Part shown: piece by piece, positions 8,851 to 17,372 of the stretch | How positions within the stretch are numbered: position 1 is the stretch's first letter | Layout: each line of letters starts with the position of its first letter | NCBI RefSeq assembly: GCF_900128505.1 | Contig: NZ_LT669941.1 | Span: 278,516-342,515 of the forward strand | Length of the DNA: 64,000 bases | From: Parabacteroides timonensis | Lineage (GTDB): Bacteria; Bacteroidota; Bacteroidia; Bacteroidales; Tannerellaceae | Reading direction: 5' to 3' | Notes under the pieces: model-generated | Told to the model about the DNA's origin: nothing | The model's database searches: none | The model's input: the letters and a program-made list of their open reading frames with translations, nothing else | Made by a program: the position numbers and the translations under genes

Positions 8851-8869
8851 TCTCCCGGAAGGGTTGAAA

Positions 8870-9376
8870 TCAGTCCATAAACACTTTCCGGTAAATATGA
8901 CAATAAGGGGTTTCACCTTTCTTGTCGTAATAATGCTGATGATAATCTTCCCCGACCCAGAACCTCTCGGCAGGTTCCAATGCTGTCGCAACCTTGTAAC
9001 CCATGCCGGATAATTTCCCAATGTATTTATCGGCCATCTCTTTTTGTTCATCGCTGCAATAGAAGATAACAGAACGATACTGGCTTCCTATGTCCGGGCC
9101 CTGGCCACCGACCTGCGTGAAATCGTGTGTCTCGAAATAGAGGCGGAGTAGTTGTTCGAAACTGGTCTGTGCAGGATCGAAAATTACTTCAACCGTTTCT
9201 ACATGTCCGGTAGTTCCGGTTTTCACTTCCGGGTAGGAAGGGTTATTCAGCGTCCCGCCCATATAACCCACGTGGGTGCTTTCTACGCCTTTTACTTTTC
9301 CTAGATGATATTGTGTTCCCCAGAAACAACCGGAAGCAAAATATGCTGTTTCTTTATGGAATTTATTCTCTAACAT
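8870..9376 (-). CDS. msrA: Peptide-methionine (S)-S-oxide reductase
   Basis: Reduces methionine-S-sulfoxide in proteins and free methionine, in the cytoplasm. The 168-residue protein carries the active-site motif GCFWG with catalytic Cys17, followed by GYMGGTLNNPSYPEV and GHVETVEVIFDP, all characteristic of MsrA. No MsrB domain is fused. A single-gene unit; its promoter overlaps that of the divergent uracil permease in one palindrome (9407-9426). Confidence 0.96.
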   Translation of the reverse strand: MLENKFHKETAYFASGCFWGTQYHLGKVKGVESTHVGYMGGTLNNPSYPEVKTGTTGHVETVEVIFDPAQTSFEQLLRLYFETHDFTQVGGQGPDIGSQYRSVIFYCSDEQKEMADKYIGKLSGMGYKVATALEPAERFWVGEDYHQHYYDKKGETPYCHIYRKVFMD

Positions 9377-9385
9377 AATTCTTAC

Positions 9386-9426
9386 TTTGGGTTTAAATTA
9401 TTCTGTTTATATTTGTGCAAATATAA
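9386..9426. promoter_or_regulatory. Overlapping face-to-face promoters of uraA and msrA
   Basis: On the plus strand TTTG (9386-9389) and TATATTTG (9408-9415) are separated by 18 bp, a good Bacteroidetes -33/-7 pair for the permease. On the minus strand TATATTTG (9418-9425) is a -7 box for msrA. The two -7 boxes form a 9-bp-arm palindrome with a 2-bp centre (9407-9426), so only one polymerase can probably bind at a time. Confidence 0.6.
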
Positions 9427-9440
9427 TCTTTTATTTTGCA

Positions 9441-10631
9441 ATGGATAGCAAGAAATCACTGAGCCCTGCACAAAAAACCGTGGTGGGTGTTCAATTCCTC
9501 TTTGTAGCCTTTGGTGCAACAGTTCTGGTTCCTCTACTGGTCGGTATGGATCCTTCTACTGCCCTTTTTACTGCCGGACTGGGTACATTGATCTTTCATT
9601 TGGTAACTAAAGGAAAAGTTCCGATCTTCTTAGGAAGTAGCTTTGCATTCGTTGCTCCGATTATTAAAGCGACCGAACTTTACGGATTGCCGGGAACCAT
9701 GTCCGGCCTGGTGGCTGTCGGTGCTGTTTATGGACTTATGAGCCTGTTGGTTAAATGGAGAGGGATCGGGTTTATAAAGACTCTTTTTCCTCCCGTTGTA
9801 ATAGGACCTGTTATCATCCTGATAGGTTTGTCACTGGCCGGCTCCGGTGTCGATATGGCGAAAGAGCATTGGCCGTTGGCGTTGATCGCCTTGTTTACGG
9901 CTGTCCTGGCATCATTGTTAGGGCGCGGGATGATTAAACTGATACCCATCTTTTGTGGAATTATTGTCGGATATGTTGCCGCCTGCCTTTTCAAGGTGGT
10001 CGACTTTGAGCCGATCATCACTGCTCCCTGGTTTGCTTTACCACAATTCGTAAAGCCGGAGCTGTCATGGGAAGCAGTGATTTTTATGATACCGGTAACA
10101 ATCGCTCCGATCATAGAACATATAGGTGACGTATATGCCATCAACGAAGTAACCGGTAAAGACTTTGTAAAAGATCCCGGCTTACATAAAACAATGCTTG
10201 GCGACGGTTTAGCCTGTATTGCTGCCGGTCTGATCGGTGGCCCACCGGTAACTACCTATTCGGAAGTAACCGGTGCTATCTCGCTGACGAAAATAACAGA
10301 TCCGACCGTTATCCGTATTGCGGCAGTGGCGGGAATTGTGTTTTCTGTATTTGGAAAGGTAAGTGCATTTCTTAAGTCGATCCCGCCTGCTGTATTGGGT
10401 GGTATCATGTTGCTTCTATTTGGGACGATTGCGGCTGTCGGTATAAACAGCCTGATACAGAATCGGATCAATCTGGGCGATACACGCAACCTGATACTTG
10501 TTTCTCTGATATTGACATTCGGGATAGGAGGTGCGGCATTTGAGTTTGGTGGATTTACAATGGCCGGGATCGGTTTGTCGGCTTTATTGGGTGTAGTACT
10601 GAATTTAGTCTTACCCGGCAGGAGTAAATAA
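9441..10631 (+). CDS. uraA: Uracil/xanthine permease (NCS2 family)
   Basis: A 396-residue inner-membrane nucleobase:cation symporter with about 14 membrane segments. Family landmarks are the unwound-helix segment FLGSSFAFVAPI, APIIEHIGDV with the substrate-binding glutamate, DPGLHKTMLGDGLA, and GGPPVTTYSEVTGAI with the second key glutamate. These match UraA more closely than purine permeases, so uracil is the likely substrate. A longer frame would begin at a TTG (9387), but that TTG is part of the -33 promoter element. The ATG at 9441, 26 bases after the -7 box, is therefore the start. Uptake of uracil fits with the nucleoside-scavenging operon nearby, though they are separate transcription units. 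Confidence 0.9.
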   Translation: MDSKKSLSPAQKTVVGVQFLFVAFGATVLVPLLVGMDPSTALFTAGLGTLIFHLVTKGKVPIFLGSSFAFVAPIIKATELYGLPGTMSGLVAVGAVYGLMSLLVKWRGIGFIKTLFPPVVIGPVIILIGLSLAGSGVDMAKEHWPLALIALFTAVLASLLGRGMIKLIPIFCGIIVGYVAACLFKVVDFEPIITAPWFALPQFVKPELSWEAVIFMIPVTIAPIIEHIGDVYAINEVTGKDFVKDPGLHKTMLGDGLACIAAGLIGGPPVTTYSEVTGAISLTKITDPTVIRIAAVAGIVFSVFGKVSAFLKSIPPAVLGGIMLLLFGTIAAVGINSLIQNRINLGDTRNLILVSLILTFGIGGAAFEFGGFTMAGIGLSALLGVVLNLVLPGRSK

Positions 10632-10678
10632 AGTAGGTGGACTTCCATATTATATCCATCTCTTAACGCTTCAAACTC

Positions 10679-10708
10679 TTTGAATCTTCCTTAAAATGTA
10701 TACCTTTG
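10679..10708 (+). promoter_or_regulatory. Promoter of the potABCD operon
   Basis: TTTG at 10679-10682 and TACCTTTG at 10701-10708 are 18 bp apart, matching the Bacteroidetes -33/-7 arrangement. The leader to the potA ATG is about 55 nt. Confidence 0.65.
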
Positions 10709-10770
10709 TGCCGCTTTTTATGTAAGGAAGCGGTTATATGTTTAACTTGTAAGGAATAAGGGAAAAGTCT

Positions 10771-12153
10771 ATGCAAAAGTCCGACTGCATCATCAGTGTG
10801 GAACATGTGTCTAAATTCTTCGGAGACAAGGCTGTACTGAATGATGTGAATTTGTTTGTCCGCAAGGGCGAGTTTGTAACTATATTGGGACCTTCCGGAT
10901 GTGGTAAGACCACTTTATTGCGTCTGATTGCCGGATTTCAGACTGCTTCAGAGGGAGAGATCTCAATAGCAGGAAAAGAGATTACACAAACACCGCCGCA
11001 TCAACGTCCGGTAAATACCGTGTTTCAGAAATATGCGCTGTTCCCTCACCTGAACGTTTTTAATAATATCGCTTTCGGCTTGAAACTAAAAAAACTGTCT
11101 GCCGCAGTGATTGAAAAGAAGGTAAAACAAGCTCTTAAGATGGTAGGCATGACTGATTACGAATATCGCGATGTAGACTCTCTTTCCGGAGGCCAGCAGC
11201 AACGTGTTGCCATTGCCCGCGCCATTGTAAACGAGCCTGAAGTATTGCTGCTTGACGAACCCTTGGCTGCCCTCGACCTGAAAATGCGTAAGGACATGCA
11301 GATGGAGTTGAAAGAAATGCATAAATCCCTCGGTATAACCTTCGTCTATGTTACCCACGACCAGGAAGAAGCTTTGACGTTGAGTGATACCATTGTTGTT
11401 ATGAGTGAAGGTCGCATCCAGCAGATCGGAACTCCTATCGATATCTATAACGAACCTATCAATTCGTTCGTAGCCGACTTCATCGGTGAAAGTAATATCC
11501 TGAACGGATTGATGATCAAAGATAAACAAGTTTCCTTTGCCGGTCACGATTTTGAATGTGTCGACGAAGGTTTCGGCGAACAAGCTCCGGTCGACGTCGT
11601 GATCCGTCCTGAAGATATTTATATTTTCGACCCCTCGGATGCAGCTATGCTGACCGGAACAGTTACTTCCTCTATCTTTAAAGGCGTCCATTATGAAATG
11701 ATGGTGCAGACTCCCGAAGGGTATGAATTCATGGTGCAGGATTACCACTGCTTCGATGCAGGCCAGGAAGTAGGTCTACTGGTGAAACCTTTCGATATCC
11801 ACGTCATGAAGAAAGAACGTGTATGCAATACCTTCGAAGGAAAGCTGGTCGACCCGACCCATGTGGAGTTCTTAGGCAGTACTTTCGAATGCAAGGAAGT
11901 GGCCGGTATCGATCCTGATACACCGGTAAAGGTGGAAGTCGATTTCTGTCATGTTATACTGGAAGATAATGAGGAAGACGGTAAACTGACCGGTGAAGTG
12001 AAATTTATCCTCTATAAAGGCAACCATTATCATCTGACCGTGTTTACAGACTGGGACGAAGATATTTTTGTCGATACGACAGACGTCTGGGATGACGGCG
12101 ACCGCGTCGGTATCCGGATTGCCCCTGAGAACATTCGTATTATTCACAACTAA
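10771..12153 (+). CDS. potA: Spermidine/putrescine ABC transporter ATP-binding protein
   Basis: Energises polyamine import from the cytoplasmic side. Residues 1-240 form a standard ABC ATPase: Walker A GPSGCGKTT at residues 40-48, signature LSGGQQQR, Walker B VLLLDEPLAALD and switch THDQEE. The protein is 460 residues, about 90 longer than typical PotA. The extra length is at the C-terminus, where two similar beta-rich segments (IFKGHVYEMM-like at about 305 and ILYKGNHYHLTV at about 410) each end in a VxIRPEDI- or IRIAPENI-type strand, so the TOBE domain appears duplicated. First gene of the potABCD operon, 11 bp before potB. Confidence 0.94.
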   Translation: MQKSDCIISVEHVSKFFGDKAVLNDVNLFVRKGEFVTILGPSGCGKTTLLRLIAGFQTASEGEISIAGKEITQTPPHQRPVNTVFQKYALFPHLNVFNNIAFGLKLKKLSAAVIEKKVKQALKMVGMTDYEYRDVDSLSGGQQQRVAIARAIVNEPEVLLLDEPLAALDLKMRKDMQMELKEMHKSLGITFVYVTHDQEEALTLSDTIVVMSEGRIQQIGTPIDIYNEPINSFVADFIGESNILNGLMIKDKQVSFAGHDFECVDEGFGEQAPVDVVIRPEDIYIFDPSDAAMLTGTVTSSIFKGVHYEMMVQTPEGYEFMVQDYHCFDAGQEVGLLVKPFDIHVMKKERVCNTFEGKLVDPTHVEFLGSTFECKEVAGIDPDTPVKVEVDFCHVILEDNEEDGKLTGEVKFILYKGNHYHLTVFTDWDEDIFVDTTDVWDDGDRVGIRIAPENIRIIHN

Positions 12154-12164
12154 AAGGAAGGGAA

Positions 12165-12965
12165 GTGATAAATAAAATCTCCGTATTCTTTTTGCGTCGC
12201 AGGAACTGGACAATTCCTTACGCATTATTTCTGGCAGTATTCGTAGTTATGCCGTTGCTCCTGATCGTCCTGTATGCTTTTACAGATGCCGAAGGAGCGT
12301 TTACTTTTGCTAATTTCCGTAAATTCATGATGCATCCCGAAGCATTGAATACCTTCATTTATTCTATTGGGATCGCTATTATTACCACCTTGGTTTGCCT
12401 TATACTGGGTTATCCGGCAGCCTATATACTTAGTCAGGCACGTTTTAACACCTCCCGTACGATGGTGGTATTGTTTATCCTGCCGATGTGGGTAAACATC
12501 CTGATCCGTACGCTGGCAACAGTCGCCCTGTTCGACTTCCTGAACCTTCCGTTGGGAGAGGGGGCGTTGATCTTCGGTATGGTGTATAACTTCCTGCCTT
12601 TTATGATCTATCCGATTTACAATACGTTGCAGAAGATGGATCGCAGCCTGATTGAAGCCGCCCAGGATTTAGGGGCAAATCCATTTCAGGTCTTTATGAA
12701 AACAATCTTTCCTTTGTCTATGCCCGGTGTGATGAGCGGTATCGTGATGGTGTTTATGCCGACCGTATCTACTTTCGCTATCGCCGAGTTGCTGACAATG
12801 AACAATATCAAACTGTTCGGTTCGACCGTACAGGAAAGTATCAACAACGGAATGTGGAACTATGGAGCCGCTCTGTCTCTTATCATGCTCTTATTGATCG
12901 GAGTTACCATCTTGTTTACCAACGAAGAGGATAATGCTTCTAATGAAGGAGGAGGTGTGATATGA
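12165..12965 (+). CDS. potB: Spermidine/putrescine ABC transporter permease
   Basis: A 266-residue permease with six membrane segments and the EAA loop EAAQDLGANPFQVFMKTIFPLSMPG split by its conserved glycine near residue 170, which docks to PotA. The start is a GTG at 12165 preceded by a purine-rich AAGGAAGGG, one of the better ribosome-binding sites in the window; no in-frame ATG nearby preserves the first basic segment. It overlaps potC by 4 bp, indicating translational coupling. Confidence 0.92.
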   Translation: MINKISVFFLRRRNWTIPYALFLAVFVVMPLLLIVLYAFTDAEGAFTFANFRKFMMHPEALNTFIYSIGIAIITTLVCLILGYPAAYILSQARFNTSRTMVVLFILPMWVNILIRTLATVALFDFLNLPLGEGALIFGMVYNFLPFMIYPIYNTLQKMDRSLIEAAQDLGANPFQVFMKTIFPLSMPGVMSGIVMVFMPTVSTFAIAELLTMNNIKLFGSTVQESINNGMWNYGAALSLIMLLLIGVTILFTNEEDNASNEGGGVI

Positions 12966-13750
12966 TGACGAAAATAATGGCTAAAGCCTATCTGTGGTTA
13001 CTTCTTTTGCTCCTTTATTCCCCGATCCTGATCATTATGATCTTCTCTTTTACCGAGGCAAAAGTATTGGGTAACTGGACGGGATTTTCAACAAAGTTGT
13101 ATAGTTCGTTGTTTACCGGAGGTGTGCAACGTTCGCTGGTCGGTGCCTTGTGGAATACATTCGCCATTGCCATGCTGGCCGCGTCTATCTCCACTCTGCT
13201 AGGGAGCATTGCAGCAATAGGTATCTTTAATTTGAGAAGCCGCCCGCGTCAGGTCATGAACTTCACGAATGCCATACCGATGATGAATGCGGATATTATA
13301 ACCGGGGTTTCCCTTTTCCTGCTGTTCGTCAGCTTCGGTGTATCGCAGGGATTTACTACGGTGGTACTGGCACATATCACGTTCTGTACTCCTTATGTGG
13401 TATTGAGTGTGATGCCCCGTCTCAAAAAAATGAACCAGAATGTATATGAGGCAGCCCTCGATCTGGGAGCAACCCCGTTCCAGGCTTTACGTAAGGTGAT
13501 CCTGCCGGAGATCCGTCCGGGAATGATCAGCGGATTTATCCTGGCGTTCACGCTTTCGATCGACGATTTTGCCGTTACGATCTTTACCATTGGTAACGAA
13601 GGGCTCGAAACGCTGTCTACGTTCATTTATGCGGATGCCCGGAAGGGAGGTCTTACACCGGAGTTACGCCCGCTTTCCACCATTATCTTCATCACCGTAC
13701 TGGTGCTATTAATTGTGATTAACAAGCGTGCCGATAAAGCCGGTAAGTAA
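12962..13750 (+). CDS. potC: Spermidine/putrescine ABC transporter permease
   Basis: A 262-residue permease partner of PotB with six membrane segments and the EAA motif EAALDLGATPFQALRKVILP. Starts within an ATGATG run at 12962; either ATG would serve. Overlaps potB and is followed 20 bp later by potD. The two permeases form the channel through the inner membrane. Confidence 0.93.
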   Translation: MMTKIMAKAYLWLLLLLLYSPILIIMIFSFTEAKVLGNWTGFSTKLYSSLFTGGVQRSLVGALWNTFAIAMLAASISTLLGSIAAIGIFNLRSRPRQVMNFTNAIPMMNADIITGVSLFLLFVSFGVSQGFTTVVLAHITFCTPYVVLSVMPRLKKMNQNVYEAALDLGATPFQALRKVILPEIRPGMISGFILAFTLSIDDFAVTIFTIGNEGLETLSTFIYADARKGGLTPELRPLSTIIFITVLVLLIVINKRADKAGK

Positions 13751-13770
13751 CATCAAAGAGGAATAGAAGA

Positions 13771-15099
13771 ATGAAAAGACTAATTAAAATAGTATGTGTG
13801 CTGGTTGCTTTTCTGGGTGTCTTATCTTCTTGTGCCCGGACAGATAAGGAACGCAGTAAGATATTAAAGATATACAACTGGGCCGATTATATCGACGAAG
13901 AAATACTGGTCGAATTTCCTGAGTGGTATAAGGAGCAGACCGGAGAAGACATCCGGATCATCTACCAGGTATTCGATATCAATGAGATCATGCTCACCAA
14001 GATAGAGCGTGGTCACGAAGATTTTGACCTTATATGCCCTTCTGAATACATCATCGAACGTATGTTGAAAAAGAAGTTGTTGCTTCCTATCGACCGGAAC
14101 TTTGGTAAGACGCCGGATTATCTGGACAACATATCTCCTTATATCCAGGAGCAGCTGAATAAGCTGAGCCAACCGGGTATGGAAACTACCGATTATGTGG
14201 TTCCTTATATGTGGGGTACGGCCGGTTTATTGTATAACAAAAAGTTTGTTACCCAGGATGAGGTGATGACCTGGGATTGCCTCTGGAATCCGAAGTATAA
14301 GAACAAGATCCTGATGAAAGACAGTTATCGCGATGCCTACGGTACTGCCATCATCTACGCCCATGCCAAGGAACTGGCTGACGGAACTATTACGGTAGAG
14401 CAACTGATGAACGATAACTCACCCGAAGCGATCGCTATCGCCGAGGAGTGGCTGAAACGCATGAAACCCAATATCGCCGGATGGGAAGCCGACTTTGGAA
14501 AGGAAATGATGACCAAAAACAAAGCGTGGCTTAATCTGACCTGGAGTGGTGATGCCGTATGGGCAATGGAAGAAGCAGAAGCGGTGGGAGTGGAGCTGGG
14601 CTATGAAGTTCCGTTGGAAGGTAGCAATATTTGGTACGATGGCTGGGCGATCCCCAAGTATGCACGCAATGTGAAAGCGGCAAGCTATTTCCTCGATTTC
14701 CTTTGTCGTCCCGATATAGCCTTGCGTAATATGGATGCAAATGGGTATGTAAGTGCCGTTGCAACCCCTGAAATACTGGAAGCGAAAATAGATACGACGA
14801 TCGAAGAGTTCTCCGATCTGAGTTATTTCTTCGGTCCCGGCAACGATAGTATTCAGATCAACCAGGTACAATATCCGGACCGTAAAGTGGTGGAACGTTG
14901 CGCCATGATCCGTGATTTCGGTGATGAAACCGAACTTGTACTTGAGATGTGGAGTCGTGTGAAAGGCGATAACCTGAATACAGGTATTGTCTTATTGATT
15001 TTTGCGGTATTCGGACTCCTGTTTGTTTGGGTGGTCTATCGCAGGATACGTGATTATAAACAAAAACAGCGTTACCGTCGACGTCGCCGGCGCTGGTAA
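13771..15099 (+). CDS. potD: Polyamine-binding lipoprotein with extra C-terminal membrane helix
   Basis: The substrate-binding subunit of the polyamine importer. Signal peptide with lipobox LSSC (Cys at about residue 21), then a periplasmic binding fold with KIYNWADYIDEE and IYQVFDINE, the usual PotD start. Residues 30-395 cover the whole family. Unusually, it continues with a hydrophobic helix (GIVLLIFAVFGLLFVWVVY, about residues 407-425) and an arginine-rich tail ending RRRRRRW. That predicts an anchor at both ends, with the tail in the cytoplasm, keeping the binding protein at the inner membrane next to PotBC. Polyamine specificity is inferred from the operon. Confidence 0.9.
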   Translation: MKRLIKIVCVLVAFLGVLSSCARTDKERSKILKIYNWADYIDEEILVEFPEWYKEQTGEDIRIIYQVFDINEIMLTKIERGHEDFDLICPSEYIIERMLKKKLLLPIDRNFGKTPDYLDNISPYIQEQLNKLSQPGMETTDYVVPYMWGTAGLLYNKKFVTQDEVMTWDCLWNPKYKNKILMKDSYRDAYGTAIIYAHAKELADGTITVEQLMNDNSPEAIAIAEEWLKRMKPNIAGWEADFGKEMMTKNKAWLNLTWSGDAVWAMEEAEAVGVELGYEVPLEGSNIWYDGWAIPKYARNVKAASYFLDFLCRPDIALRNMDANGYVSAVATPEILEAKIDTTIEEFSDLSYFFGPGNDSIQINQVQYPDRKVVERCAMIRDFGDETELVLEMWSRVKGDNLNTGIVLLIFAVFGLLFVWVVYRRIRDYKQKQRYRRRRRRW

Positions 15100-15113
15100 T
15101 TATTAGTTGAAGC

Positions 15114-15719
15114 ATGGAAGGAATAAAAAACCTGATTATAGACTTTGGAGGGGTGATTATCAATCTGACCCGCAACCGTTGTGTAGAGGCGTTCGAAAAC
15201 TTTGGTGTGCCCGACGTCCGCGACCGGATATTGAATAGTAAAGACCTCTTTATGCAGATAGAGATGGGTACAATCTCTTCGGCCGAGTTCCGGGATGGTA
15301 TTCGCCATCTTACCAGTCAGCATCTTACCGACGAACAGATCGATGCCGCCTGGATTGCTATGCTCGACGATGTACCTGCCTATAAGCTGGATCTATTGAT
15401 GGAACTCCGCGCTAAGTACAACACGATGCTACTCAGCAATACGAACGAGATTCATTGGCTCTGGGCCGAGAAAAATAGTTTTGCCTACAACGGACATCAT
15501 GCCAAAGACTTTTTCAATAAGATCTATCTTTCATACGAACTGAATATGGTCAAACCCAATGCCGATATTTTCGAATATGTATTAAAGGATGCCAGTCTCG
15601 ATCCGGCAGAAACCCTGTTCATAGACGATGCTACAGCCAATTGCCGTACAGCCGAGTCATTAGGTATCCGCACTTATGCTCCCCAGCCTCGGGAAGACTG
15701 GTCGCATCTTTTTAAGTAA
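15114..15719 (+). CDS. HAD-superfamily phosphatase (YihX-like)
   Basis: A 201-residue cytoplasmic hydrolase of the haloacid dehalogenase group. Motif I is DFGGVI at residues 10-15, where the usual second aspartate is glycine, as in YihX-type sugar-phosphate phosphatases. Motif II is LLSNTNEIH, the motif III lysine lies in MVKPNADIFEYV, and motif IV is LFIDDATANC. It lies 14 bp after potD and probably ends that operon. The substrate is unknown; alpha-glucose 1-phosphate is a family precedent only. Confidence 0.85.
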   Translation: MEGIKNLIIDFGGVIINLTRNRCVEAFENFGVPDVRDRILNSKDLFMQIEMGTISSAEFRDGIRHLTSQHLTDEQIDAAWIAMLDDVPAYKLDLLMELRAKYNTMLLSNTNEIHWLWAEKNSFAYNGHHAKDFFNKIYLSYELNMVKPNADIFEYVLKDASLDPAETLFIDDATANCRTAESLGIRTYAPQPREDWSHLFK

Positions 15720-15769
15720 ATAATTCCTGTGCAGTTGCTCGAAAGGCTATGAAGCTTTTTTAGACGGTT

Positions 15770-15857
15770 CTGACATAGTAGTGATAAGCTGCCAGCACTA
15801 TTGTATCGGTTGGCTACCATAACTAAGGTAGTAAGCTGGCACAATAGTGCTGGTATT
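15770..15857. repeat. 22-bp-period intergenic repeat array (four units)
   Basis: Four consecutive 22-bp units at 15770-15791, 15792-15813, 15814-15835 and 15836-15857 fill the gap between convergent genes. Unit 2 (core CAGCACTATTGT) and unit 4 (core ACAATAGTGCTG) are perfectly complementary over 13 bp (15792-15804 with 15841-15853), and unit 3 folds on itself, so the RNA would be a long hairpin that may also serve as terminator. Unit 2 matches the first unit at 42108 at 17 of 22 positions in the same register. Confidence 0.7.
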
Positions 15858-16541
15858 TTATATATCCTTTACTTTTAGGATATTGTATGATGTTCCTATA
15901 TCATACACATCTGTTCCGTCTACTTTCTTGATATATTTTACTACGCGGATAGTGACAGGCAGGATCAATACTTCATAGAGTGATTTCAGTACGGCTTGTG
16001 TCCCTATCATAATAAGTAATTCTGTCGGGGGGATCAGTCCGAGGAAAGCTATCGGGAAGAAAATCAGCGAGTCGGCACTCTCTCCGGCCAGTGTCGATGC
16101 GATAGCACGTAGTGAGAAATTTTTTCCTTTTGAAGCGATCTTCATCTTGCTCATCACATACGCGTTCAGGAATGAACCGACCAGGAAAGCGATCAGGCTT
16201 GCTATGGCGATACGCGGCGCCATCCCGAAAACGAAGTTGAAGCCTTCTTCTCCTTCCCAGAATGGGGCGGCAGGCAACATTACAGCCAGTTGTGCAAATC
16301 CAATAACGAGGAAGTTGGACGCAAAACCACTCCAGATAATCAGACGTGCTTTCTTAAAGCCCCAGACTTCGGCAATACAGTCGTTAATGATGTAGGAAAT
16401 CGGGAATACTATTAGTCCGGCTGTGGCGGTGATACCAAATACCTGAACAACTTTGGTCTCCAAAAGGTTGGAAGCAACCAGGCATATATTAAACAGGATG
16501 CCCAGTAGCATGAAGGGGATTGAAACAGTCGTCTTCTGCAT
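15858..16541 (-). CDS. Queuosine-precursor transporter (YhhQ/VUT family)
   Basis: A 227-residue inner-membrane protein with six hydrophobic segments. It has the family features ISYIINDCIAEVWGFKKAR, the conserved SLIAFLVGSFLNAYVMSK, and GESADSLIFFPIAFLG, which define the vitamin-uptake-like transporter family exemplified by E. coli YhhQ, an importer of preQ0/preQ1. The substrate call is strengthened by a preQ1-I riboswitch just upstream (16546-16577). The bacterium therefore probably salvages preQ1 from its surroundings to make queuosine in tRNA. Start ATG at 16539-16541, five bases after the riboswitch 3' strand. Confidence 0.93.
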   Translation of the reverse strand: MQKTTVSIPFMLLGILFNICLVASNLLETKVVQVFGITATAGLIVFPISYIINDCIAEVWGFKKARLIIWSGFASNFLVIGFAQLAVMLPAAPFWEGEEGFNFVFGMAPRIAIASLIAFLVGSFLNAYVMSKMKIASKGKNFSLRAIASTLAGESADSLIFFPIAFLGLIPPTELLIMIGTQAVLKSLYEVLILPVTIRVVKYIKKVDGTDVYDIGTSYNILKVKDI

Positions 16542-16545
16542 AATT

Positions 16546-16594
16546 CTTGTTTTTTACGAGGTTTATCAAGCACTCGGGAAAGCATAAACTTTCC
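16546..16594 (-). promoter_or_regulatory. preQ1-I riboswitch
   Basis: Read on the minus strand, the leader has P1 5' strand CGAG (16573-16576), a 2-nt loop, P2 5' strand CTTG (16567-16570), five further loop bases, a single C (16561) directly before P1 3' strand CTCG (16557-16560), then TAAAAAA and P2 3' strand CAAG (16546-16549). This is the H-type pseudoknot of the preQ1-I class, including the ligand-pairing C just before the closing stem strand and the A-rich tail. A separate 6-bp hairpin (GGAAAG/CTTTCC, 16577-16594) precedes it. The P2 strand ends five bases before the start codon, so ligand binding would block translation initiation. Confidence 0.85.
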
Positions 16595-16622
16595 TTATCA
16601 TGTCTCTTTATTATTTCGGCCG

Positions 16623-16630
16623 CAAAGATA
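16623..16630 (-). promoter_or_regulatory. -7 box of the queuosine-precursor transporter
   Basis: TATCTTTG on the minus strand matches TAnnTTTG and places the RNA start just upstream of the hairpin and riboswitch. Confidence 0.6.
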
Positions 16631-16668
16631 AAGAGAATATTTGAAAGACCGAGGGAAAGATTCTTTTT

Positions 16669-17337
16669 TTAAAACCGATGGGCATAAGTCAGGCCTATTG
16701 CATGCTTGTAGTTTACCGGATCGTACACATTAAATATATGATAACGGTAGTATAATTGCAGCGAATTCTGTTTATCTATCTTGTAATCGCTTCCGGCAGA
16801 AAAACGGATACGATCGGTATGCATTTGTCCCTGATAGCCTGTGTCGTTGAATATTTCGGCATAGGCGAAGGGAGATAAACCTGTTTTCCGGATCTTATAA
16901 GAGAGTGTAAGCATGGTCCGGAGATAGTTCTTGGGATGCTGTGAACCCGTTTTGTACGTACTTTGAAACCGTTCACGAAGCGACAGGGAGAAGTTGCCGA
17001 TAGGATAATTGCCCGAAACATAAATGTAATAGCGGTTGCGTAGTTCTTCAGATGCCTTATACTGGCAGAGCAACATATAAGCGATACCGGTTTTCAGATA
17101 GCGGTTGAACGTGTAGTTCACTTCTCCGGTGGTCAGGAACCATTCGGCTTGCCGGAAATTACTCTTCGGACGTATATCTTCTTCAAATAAGAAAGAAAAG
17201 TGACGGTATATTTTCCCGGACAGGCTGACCTTGAATGCCATCCCTGCTCCGTCCATTGCAGCTAGGGGAGAATATCCTGTCGATATCAATAGAAAGCATA
17301 GTATAAAGCAACAATTTCGTTTGAAATAGTTTTTCAT
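16669..17337 (-). CDS. DUF2490 outer-membrane beta-barrel protein
   Basis: A 222-residue protein with a signal peptide (about 28 residues) and then alternating amphipathic beta-strands ending in an aromatic residue (YAHRF), as expected for an outer-membrane barrel. Conserved DUF2490 elements include LSLRERFQSTYK and LQLYYRYHIFN. A paralog at 22087 has the same two motifs and sits in an operon with a VTC-domain protein. Function unknown. Confidence 0.85.
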   Translation of the reverse strand: MKNYFKRNCCFILCFLLISTGYSPLAAMDGAGMAFKVSLSGKIYRHFSFLFEEDIRPKSNFRQAEWFLTTGEVNYTFNRYLKTGIAYMLLCQYKASEELRNRYYIYVSGNYPIGNFSLSLRERFQSTYKTGSQHPKNYLRTMLTLSYKIRKTGLSPFAYAEIFNDTGYQGQMHTDRIRFSAGSDYKIDKQNSLQLYYRYHIFNVYDPVNYKHAIGLTYAHRF

Positions 17338-17372
17338 GGAACTTAGAATGTGTTTTTAGTTTAGTATCTCTG

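Noticed and set aside
9387..9440. A longer uraA start at TTG 9387
   Set aside because: The TTG is part of the -33 promoter element and the -7 box lies downstream of it, so it cannot be in the mRNA.
15792..15853. Invertible promoter flanked by inverted repeats
   Set aside because: The 13-bp inverted repeats enclose only 36 bp with no promoter box, no invertase gene is near, and the sequence is explained by the 22-bp array.
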